The notes beneath the pieces were generated by a model. The model did no database searches and had not been told where the DNA came from. It saw only the letters and a program-made list of their open reading frames with translations. Positions 4,652-10,511 of a stretch of 10,511 nt of DNA are shown here, one piece after another (position 1 is the first letter of the stretch; each line of letters opens with the position of its first letter). Position numbers and translations under genes: made by a program. Location of the stretch: the NCBI GenBank assembly GCA_003507475.1, contig DNVQ01000012.1, positions 39,064 to 49,574 of the forward strand, in the 5' to 3' direction. The DNA comes from Candidatus Moraniibacteriota bacterium. Lineage in GTDB: Bacteria > Patescibacteriota > Minisyncoccia > Moranbacterales > UBA9337.

Positions 4652-4685
4652 AGTTCAAAATTACCTTGAGAAGATCTATGAAATC

Positions 4686-4973
4686 TTAATTAGCAGGGTT
4701 TTTGGGAGCTCGGCATTCACTGATTAAGCAGATATTTCGAAAAGTAATAGTTTTCCCATCATCTCCGCTTTTAGTATTTTCTGTTATTCCAAAAGAATAA
4801 GTATTTCCTGCGCATACTCCCAATTTTTCAAAATCAGATTGGGCGCGACTCACTTGGCCATCTCTTTTGGTTTGGAAGAAAGAATAAAAGTTTCCTCCGG
4901 CTTTAATCGCCACTCTTCCGTTTTCTGCTTTAATATCCTCAACAGTTAAGTCCATAAATTTTATATCACTCAT
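4686..4973 (-). CDS. Hypothetical protein, 95 aa
   Basis: A small soluble protein without signal peptide. The segment from FMDLTVEDIKAENGRVAIKAGGNFYSFFQTK (written here as consecutive elements FMDLTVEDI, GRVAIKAGG, YSFFQTK) through KLGVCAGNTYSFGI to GKTITFRNICLI reads as alternating strands with short turns. It resembles a five-stranded barrel such as an OB fold; this is inference from pattern only. Three cysteines lie at 53, 81 and 86. It starts 81 bases after the giant surface protein gene ends, in the same direction, with no terminator visible between, so readthrough is possible. There is no Shine-Dalgarno site and no convincing promoter. It ends at a strong terminator. An OB-like protein could bind nucleic acid, but nothing here proves it. 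Confidence 0.7.
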   Translation of the reverse strand: MSDIKFMDLTVEDIKAENGRVAIKAGGNFYSFFQTKRDGQVSRAQSDFEKLGVCAGNTYSFGITENTKSGDDGKTITFRNICLISECRAPKNPAN

Positions 4974-5054
4974 TTTTTTATTTTATTTAATTAATTTTAT
5001 ACATCCATTATCTTATCACGAAATGAACAATATTAAAAATAATCTCAAAGTTCT

Positions 5055-8000
5055 TTAAAACCCCTTTAATTTCATTATTCCCATTTTTCTTCTTCTCAGG
5101 AACCAGGATAATAAAAGCGCTCCAACACCACCTGCCGTAAAGTAAGGCCAAACTCTTTTTTGTATTTTTGGCAATTCTTCTTGAACAGTCGTGGCTCCCT
5201 CTACTCTTTTCTCTCCTACTTCTTCTTGATCAGTATTGATATTTTGATTTTCTCCGGCGCTATTGTTTTCCTGCGGAGCTTGCGAAGCTGTCTCATTTGT
5301 TCCCTCATCAGTTACAATCACCCCTTCTCCGCTTTCTGGAATTTCCACAGAAATATTTTTCTCATCACTTTTATTTCCAGCTTCGTCTACGCTTACCAAT
5401 TTGTAATAATATTTTTCTCCCCTAGCAACGTCACGGTCGGTTATATCTTTGTCATTATCATTGTTTTTGGCCATGCGCGAACCGGAATTGGTATCAAAAT
5501 TTTTACTAGTTCCCCTATAAATATACACTTGATCAATATCGGAATCATCAGCGCTCCAATCCAACTTTACGGTATTTTTTTCTCCATCATACTTCACGTC
5601 TAAGCTGCTAATTTCATCTGGAGCCTGAGTATCAACTTTTACATTCTTAACCTCTACCGCACTATAATTCCCCGCCTTGTCCAAGGAGCGATAATAGAAA
5701 ATATGTTTGCCATCATTAATTTTTACTGCCTCAGTATAAGTTACCCATATACCCGCTTGCGAATCAATTTGATATTCAATTTTGTCCAAATTGATATTAT
5801 CATTGGCAGTCAAATTTATCTCTGGAATTGTATCGTACCAACCATTTTGACCGTTAGCGGAATTTGGATTAATAGCTAGATTGATTTCCGGAATAGTTTT
5901 ATCAAGAACAATAGTTAGGGTGTAAGTATTTTCCATATTTCCAGCATTATCTATGGCGTGAGATTTGATGATATATGAACCTTCAACCACGGAACCCAAA
6001 GTATAATCCCAAGAATTTATCCCACTGGCTTCAACCAAAAATTCCTCCGTCTGCCAAGCTGAACCATTCCAATATTTATTTGAACCATTTTGAATGGAAA
6101 GTTTTACTATTTCTACACCGCTTAAATTATCACTAGCTGTTCCGCTCAATTTCCCATCCCAAGAATTACTATAAACAATTTCATTGTCCCCTCCTCCATT
6201 TATAGTGCTAGCTGGATCAGTCTTATCAATATTAGCTCCATTTGATTCGGTTATTAATGTATAACAGTTACCAGCCTTATCACAAATAGTTGGAGTAACT
6301 GAGCAAGTTTGATCTTCCCCTTCAGTATCTATGGTACAATTTAGGTCACCATATTCTTCCTCTAGATTATCATCAGTAAATTCGAAAACTGAAGTCTGAG
6401 TAGAATTATACCAACCGGAAAATGGTGTTTTAAAATAAAGATTTGGAGATGTATTATCCACTTCAATATCGACTACAAAATCAGCGCTGCGATTATCTGC
6501 TGCATCTCTTTCGGCAAACTTAATTTGATATTCACCATCCTCCACATTTTTTGTATTCCAAGAGTAAAACAATTTATCACTAAATTGATCTGTATGGTTT
6601 ACTACTTTTGAATAGACTTGTTGACCATTGCTTTTTTTAAATATTGCCAACCAATAATGATGTGGATGATTGTCTGATACAAGTCCTCTTATTGCAACTG
6701 TCCCTGAAATCAATGATGATATCGGTGTAATTATTTGTGCAACAGGTATGGTCTTATCTATATTATCAACCTTGGCTAAAACTGAACCGGTATTTCCCGC
6801 TTCATCTTTAAATTCAAAGGTAAATTCTCCATTCTCAGTGAAGGTGTAAGTATTTCCTAAATTATTAGTCACAGTAACCGGCTCGCTAGGATTAAGCGTA
6901 GCGATAACATTACCATTTGTTAAAGAAGCTACACTATAATTCACAGTTGCGGTCGGGGCAGTGTTGTCCACTGTAACTTTCCACAATTCACTCCAACCGC
7001 TTTCATTTCCAGCAGCATCCACAGCTTTTACTCTCCACCAAAAAGTCGTGTCAGGCACATTGCTAGCACTTTTTGAATTTGTTTTAAATTCTTCGTGCCA
7101 TCTTAAATTTGTCGCTTCTTCGTTATGATAACTTTCATAAATATATTTTACTGCGTCAGGCACGACACTCCAAGAATTAACCAAAGATGGTTTTCCTTTC
7201 ATAAAAGAATTATTTTCAGGAGAAATAAGCGTAGGAATGGCAGGTTTTTCTAAATCAAGGAAAATGGTATATGAGATAGCAATAGGACCTTCATTTCCAG
7301 CCCCATCAACCGCAAGAACGGTATAATAATAAGGGTTATTTCCTGGAGTCATATTGCCATCATAATAAGTTCCATATACTTTTTTATGATAAGGATTTGT
7401 TTTTGTTCCGAGCCAATAATAATCAACGTCGTCAGATTCGAGATTAGCATCCCAGGCTATTCTTATTTGAGTATTATTAGTATATCCGTTGGCTGGAATT
7501 TTATTATTTGTATTACTATTGTGCCCTTTATATATAACCAGTCCCTCAGGCAATTCAGGTGCTACATTATCAAATACAGCTGATAATTTTTTAATTTCAC
7601 TGTGTGAATTTGCGATATCTTCAGCAATGGCATTCACGCAAAATGAACCATTGAGCGAAGATGTGTTAAAAGTAGCACGATAGCGATCATCTCCATCAGT
7701 ATCTGTTTTTATAATTGAATCAATTTTTGTACCATTTCCATCACACACATTGTCAGACAATCTTGGTTTAGTTATGTAAAATTCTACATTAGCCACCTTA
7801 TTGTTATCGGAGGATAATAAGCTCACAGTAATGTCTGATCTATAAATAGACTTAATATTTTCAATTTTAAAATCATTCAATGTTGGGCGAGTTTCATCGA
7901 TATTAAAATTTAAAGATTTTGTATTTTGATATCTTATGCCACTACCAGATAAACCATTTGATTGAACTTTTAAGTAATAAGCACTACCATTAAGAGATGG

Positions 8001-10181
8001 TTTTGTTCCATCATAATCCCTCATAAGATCACAAATAATATATTGCCCTTCTGAACGTAAATCACAATTTTTTCTAGAAATTATATATTCACCACCAATT
8101 TGTAAATTGTTTTCTGAATTAAATATTTTAAAAGACATGCTGTTGGTTTGGTTATATTGATCATCAATTTTAACTCTGGCAAACATATCTGTTGGCCGAA
8201 AAGTCTGATCCTCTCTTGACGGCGTAACATATTCAAACCAAGGCGTATCTATGGAATATATATTAGCTGATCCAGCAATATCATACCAATTATCATTAAT
8301 TTTAAATTTACCTGTAATAATATACTTACCTCCTGGTAAATTTTTTCCAACTCTATACCATTGAAAACCTGAAGCTGCTCCCGATATTTTATAAATATCA
8401 TTATCATATCCATTTTTTACATAATCACTGTCTATGACATCCTGACTGAATTGTGAACCAATTCCCATTATTGAAAACTGCACTTCTGAAGCCACGGCTG
8501 GAATTTTTACCTGAGAAGCCACATCTCCATAATTGTTTTCACGAACACTAAATTCCGAGGAAGTAAAGCTTGATTCTACTGTCCCCGTATACTGACCGAT
8601 TTCACAATCATTATTCCAAATAATTTCACCCTCTTCCCAATTTTTGCCTAATGGCAACAAATCTTCAATTGGGGGAATAATATCGCCATTATGTTTAATA
8701 TGACCATTTAATGCACCGCTATTTGATATAGTTTCTAAATTATATTTTCCATTACCGCCCATATGGCAAATCATCAATGAGTCAATGATTTCTTTTAACA
8801 TATACACTCTTGTATTTTCATAATCAGTAAAATAATATTGATTTAACGTATCATCAACTAAAACATTTTTTCTAATATCATCTAACCAAATATGGGTGGT
8901 TTCATTGTGGGAGCTATGCCCCTTTACGATAAGCTTTGCTTCCATTGTTACACCACTGCCCTGATCAACATTGATTCCACCCCAACCATTTCCAGATGTA
9001 ACAATATTTTCAACGGTAACAATCGAACCATTCACGGTAATTCCTGAGGAATCATTATTTGAAACTGTAACATTGTCTAACAATACATTACTAGCCTTAT
9101 AAATATTAATTCCATGCAAACCGGTACCATCTTCTCCGTCAATAACTATATTTTTTACTGTAGTATTATTACTAAATATTACCAAAGAAGAATTATTAGA
9201 ATTGTCTATTTTTGAAAATGAGGGAGAAATGGTATTATTCTTTCCATCAATAGTTATCTCTTTGTTTACAATAACTCTACTCTCAACTTCAATATCATCA
9301 AGTATATCTATAGTGTCTCCATTGTTAGCACTATCAATAGCATCTTGAAGATTATCATAGCAAGTACCCGAAATATATATTTCACCCTCACAATCTTCCG
9401 GGTCATTCGTCACCACAAATATAGTAAAATGATTCATCTCATTAGCCTCGACTGAATTATTTTTCACATCTATATCCGTAGCTACTTCCGCCTTATCAAG
9501 ATTATCCACATCTTCGGCAAATTTAACTTGTACATCACTTTCATTTTCTGGTTTTGGCAATGTTAAATCATATTCGAAAGTTCCGTTTTTCATGTCAGAT
9601 GTAATGTCATAAGCTTTATCAGAAAGCGCTCCGAGTTCAGCAATTTGCTCGTCTGTTAAAGTAACTTCTTCGATAGTAAGACTGCCAGGATTTTCCGGCA
9701 ATTTAGAAAAAGTAACGGTTACTTTGTCATTTTGCGGAGCAACGTAAGTTTTATCAAGCTCCACCTTGCTCATCGTAGCTTTTTTTCCATCAATCTCCCA
9801 AGTGGCTTCCTTCTTAGATTCAGTTTTTACTTCTTCTGTTTTATTTTCCTCTTCAGTCAATTTCTCCTCATCAGTCACCAAGGTATCAGCTTTTGGCTCT
9901 ACTACTATTTCTTTTTCTTCCTCTTTCCTGGATTCTTCTTCTATAACTTCTTCTGATTCATCTGAAGCGGGTAAAATTTCCGGATTAGTTTCTATATCTC
10001 CAGAGACATTCTCAGATGGTTCAGTTTGCATTGCAGGCACATCTCCCTCGGTAGCCCTGGCGGTATTTGCAAAAACCATATTTAACGAAGACATCTGGAA
10101 GACAAATATCGGCAACATCATGCTTGCAACCATTTTTTTTACCAACTTTTGATTACTTTTTTTGAACATTTTTTCAATCAT
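5055..10181 (-). CDS. Giant secreted, membrane-anchored multi-domain surface protein (1708 aa)
   Basis: Probably a cell-surface adhesin or attachment protein. Residues 1-44 form a basic, hydrophobic signal peptide (FKKSNQKLVKK, core VASMMLPIFVF, possible cleavage after VFA or ARA). Residues 50-125 are a Glu-rich linker. About 126-258 is a beta-rich domain with LTDEQIAELGALSDKAYDI, a type seen from memory in CPR surface proteins. About 275-430 is a right-handed beta-helix (repeated VTVSNN, GITV, GINI turns; pectate-lyase/NosD-like). Residues 472-500 carry CH...H-x2-H-x-GD, perhaps metal binding. From about 760 a chain of roughly 90-residue Ig-like modules begins, each opening with D(N/K/E)T-x-P and ending with D-x-AGN. 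An FN3-like module starts near 1515. An acidic Gln/Asn-rich stretch, a membrane segment (about 1679-1695) and the tail RRRKMGIMKLKGF close it. The start at 10181 lacks a Shine-Dalgarno site; Met5 is an alternative. No frameshift seen. Confidence 0.9.
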   Translation of the reverse strand: MIEKMFKKSNQKLVKKMVASMMLPIFVFQMSSLNMVFANTARATEGDVPAMQTEPSENVSGDIETNPEILPASDESEEVIEEESRKEEEKEIVVEPKADTLVTDEEKLTEEENKTEEVKTESKKEATWEIDGKKATMSKVELDKTYVAPQNDKVTVTFSKLPENPGSLTIEEVTLTDEQIAELGALSDKAYDITSDMKNGTFEYDLTLPKPENESDVQVKFAEDVDNLDKAEVATDIDVKNNSVEANEMNHFTIFVVTNDPEDCEGEIYISGTCYDNLQDAIDSANNGDTIDILDDIEVESRVIVNKEITIDGKNNTISPSFSKIDNSNNSSLVIFSNNTTVKNIVIDGEDGTGLHGINIYKASNVLLDNVTVSNNDSSGITVNGSIVTVENIVTSGNGWGGINVDQGSGVTMEAKLIVKGHSSHNETTHIWLDDIRKNVLVDDTLNQYYFTDYENTRVYMLKEIIDSLMICHMGGNGKYNLETISNSGALNGHIKHNGDIIPPIEDLLPLGKNWEEGEIIWNNDCEIGQYTGTVESSFTSSEFSVRENNYGDVASQVKIPAVASEVQFSIMGIGSQFSQDVIDSDYVKNGYDNDIYKISGAASGFQWYRVGKNLPGGKYIITGKFKINDNWYDIAGSANIYSIDTPWFEYVTPSREDQTFRPTDMFARVKIDDQYNQTNSMSFKIFNSENNLQIGGEYIISRKNCDLRSEGQYIICDLMRDYDGTKPSLNGSAYYLKVQSNGLSGSGIRYQNTKSLNFNIDETRPTLNDFKIENIKSIYRSDITVSLLSSDNNKVANVEFYITKPRLSDNVCDGNGTKIDSIIKTDTDGDDRYRATFNTSSLNGSFCVNAIAEDIANSHSEIKKLSAVFDNVAPELPEGLVIYKGHNSNTNNKIPANGYTNNTQIRIAWDANLESDDVDYYWLGTKTNPYHKKVYGTYYDGNMTPGNNPYYYTVLAVDGAGNEGPIAISYTIFLDLEKPAIPTLISPENNSFMKGKPSLVNSWSVVPDAVKYIYESYHNEEATNLRWHEEFKTNSKSASNVPDTTFWWRVKAVDAAGNESGWSELWKVTVDNTAPTATVNYSVASLTNGNVIATLNPSEPVTVTNNLGNTYTFTENGEFTFEFKDEAGNTGSVLAKVDNIDKTIPVAQIITPISSLISGTVAIRGLVSDNHPHHYWLAIFKKSNGQQVYSKVVNHTDQFSDKLFYSWNTKNVEDGEYQIKFAERDAADNRSADFVVDIEVDNTSPNLYFKTPFSGWYNSTQTSVFEFTDDNLEEEYGDLNCTIDTEGEDQTCSVTPTICDKAGNCYTLITESNGANIDKTDPASTINGGGDNEIVYSNSWDGKLSGTASDNLSGVEIVKLSIQNGSNKYWNGSAWQTEEFLVEASGINSWDYTLGSVVEGSYIIKSHAIDNAGNMENTYTLTIVLDKTIPEINLAINPNSANGQNGWYDTIPEINLTANDNINLDKIEYQIDSQAGIWVTYTEAVKINDGKHIFYYRSLDKAGNYSAVEVKNVKVDTQAPDEISSLDVKYDGEKNTVKLDWSADDSDIDQVYIYRGTSKNFDTNSGSRMAKNNDNDKDITDRDVARGEKYYYKLVSVDEAGNKSDEKNISVEIPESGEGVIVTDEGTNETASQAPQENNSAGENQNINTDQEEVGEKRVEGATTVQEELPKIQKRVWPYFTAGGVGALLLSWFLRRRKMGIMKLKGF

Positions 10182-10221
10182 ACTCGTTTTTGTTACATTA
10201 TTTACTTAAAAAAATTTATAT

Positions 10222-10274
10222 AAAAAAAGCCAACTCTTTTACTGCGCTACAAGCACAGCAAAAAATAGTTGGCT
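10222..10274 (-). terminator. Intrinsic terminator or attenuator in the surface-protein leader
   Basis: On the minus strand AGCCAACT (10274-10267) pairs with AGTTGGCT (10235-10228), an inner CTGTGC/GCGCAG stem adds five pairs and one mismatch, and seven Ts follow (10228-10222). It ends 40 bases upstream of the surface protein start. Too little room remains behind it for a normal promoter, so the gene may be transcribed through it. Confidence 0.8.
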
Positions 10275-10319
10275 CCCTAAAGCAAACATATTCTTTTTTA
10301 AAAAAAAGAATTTTTTCAT
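10239..10319 (-). CDS. Candidate 26-aa leader peptide upstream of the surface protein
   Basis: ATG at 10319 opens a 26-codon frame beginning MKKFFFLKKNMFALG and ending AVLVAQ. The TAA stop falls inside the terminator stem-loop at 10222-10274. The peptide is hydrophobic with basic residues. The site before it (ACGGGTG) is a poor ribosome binding site. Ribosomes on this frame would cover the 5' arm of the hairpin and could modulate termination. It could equally be a chance ORF in AT-rich DNA. Confidence 0.25.
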   Translation of the reverse strand: MKKFFFLKKNMFALGSQLFFAVLVAQ

Positions 10320-10363
10320 CACCCGTATTTTAGAACAAAATTCCTTTGTCTTGTCCTATTTTA

Positions 10364-10392
10364 TATTTAATTTATCTTTTTCTGTTTTACAA
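10364..10392 (-). promoter_or_regulatory. Weak candidate promoter of the surface-protein transcript
   Basis: On the minus strand TTGTAA (10392-10387) and TAAATA (10369-10364) are 17 bases apart; a TATAAA at 10365-10360 is better as a -10 but 21 bases away. It lies between two minus-strand terminators, where a promoter for the 1708-aa protein gene is expected. Confidence 0.25.
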
Positions 10393-10443
10393 AAAAACCG
10401 ACTCAAACAACAAACCTCCATGGGTTTATTATTTAAGCCGGTT
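10391..10443 (-). terminator. Intrinsic terminator closing an off-window minus-strand gene or RNA
   Basis: On the minus strand AACCGGCTTAAA (10443-10432) pairs with TTTGAGTCGGTT (10407-10396), 12 positions with two G-U, enclosing a second stem AAACC/GGTTT (10427-10423 and 10416-10412) with loop CATGGA. A seven-T run follows (10397-10391). Confidence 0.85.
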
Positions 10444-10511
10444 TCGCCAGTGGACTCCTCGTGTGTTCATAAGCGACCATTCCTTTCGGGATACCTCGGT
10501 CTTTCTACACA
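10432..10511 (-). ncRNA. GC-rich structured segment, 3' end of an RNA or gene cut by the window edge
   Basis: This is the most GC-rich block of the right part. On the minus strand three nested pairings are visible: TGTGT (10511-10507) with ACACA (10466-10462), GACC (10501-10498) with GGTC (10478-10475), and a CC-GAAA-GG tetraloop hairpin (10489-10482). A CTGG-CGAAA-CCGG hairpin overlaps the 5' arm of the terminator. In an AT-rich genome this pattern suits a structured RNA. An open frame of 26 codons ending at the TAA at 10431-10429 is the rival reading, a protein C-terminus (GVHWRNRLK). No known RNA family recognised. Confidence 0.35.

Larger units (their letters stand above)
4271..4685. other. 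Gene-free region with structured repeats
   Basis: Apart from the palindrome at 4464-4504, the inverted repeat at 4545-4564 and the terminator at 4622-4651, no gene is supported on either strand. Opposing -35-like boxes are seen: TTGACT on the plus strand at 4338-4343 and TTGACA on the minus strand at 4376-4371. Neither has a good -10. Confidence 0.5.

Noticed and set aside
9732..10152. Plus-strand ORFs (74 and 128 aa) opposite the surface protein N-terminus
   Set aside because: Their Ser/Phe-rich composition is the mirror image of the Glu/Lys-rich linker codons on the other strand.
10400..10511. RNase P RNA 3' end (ACCGGCTTA resembles the conserved CCGGCTTA of its last core region)
   Set aside because: The nearly invariant ACAGAA before that motif is absent (GGCGAA instead), and the preceding bases do not follow the usual core. 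The similarity is explained by the terminator stem.

Overview
The window is an AT-rich bacterial stretch holding one partial tRNA gene, eight open reading frames treated as real genes, one short candidate leader ORF, many intrinsic terminators, and an apparently structured RNA segment cut by the right edge. The best guess for the source is a Candidatus Patescibacteria (CPR; Parcubacteria-like) genome. The grounds are: the near-perfect palindrome at 4476-4495, which from memory matches a short repeat common in such genomes; a giant secreted multi-domain protein with a C-terminal membrane anchor and arginine/lysine tail; small stand-alone genes, mostly without a Shine-Dalgarno site; and a tRNA gene without an encoded CCA. 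Standard stop codons fit every gene, so UGA recoding is not indicated. This assignment is inference, not proof.

Left part (1-2025, + strand). The 3' part of tRNA-Gln(TTG) is followed after about 30 bases by a small GIY-YIG nuclease-like gene. Just past that gene lies a 13-base copy of the tRNA 3' end, as might be left by an integration event. Next come two self-contained cassettes, each with its own sigma-70-type promoter, a strong AAGGAG site, one small gene richer in GC than its surroundings, and a GC-rich terminator. The genes are a 116-aa exported protein and a 54-aa Cys-containing protein. The two terminators are clearly related to each other, so the cassettes look like acquired or duplicated moron-type units. 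A third consensus promoter (TTGACT-17-TATAAT) drives an unrecognised 125-aa protein.

Centre (2331-3827, + strand). A stand-alone Cas2/VapD-fold protein of the SinR-like family is followed, after a perfect-looking hairpin, by a 388-aa protein with a long coiled coil and two membrane segments. No CRISPR array or cas1 is present. The pair is the best candidate here for an undescribed system, possibly defence or stress related, but the function is unknown. A bidirectional terminator (3897-3935) closes the unit against convergent minus-strand genes.

Right part (3980-10511, - strand). In order of transcription (right to left) there are: a GC-rich structured segment ending in an intrinsic terminator; a short leader region with a 26-codon ORF running into a second intrinsic terminator; the 1708-aa surface protein (signal peptide, acidic linker, beta-helix, a CH...HxxHxGD motif, a chain of Ig-like/FN3-type modules, membrane anchor); an unrecognised 95-aa protein and its terminator; then a 96-aa hydrophobic protein preceded by the CPR-type palindrome. 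The leader layout upstream of the surface protein suggests attenuation, which would need transcript data to confirm.
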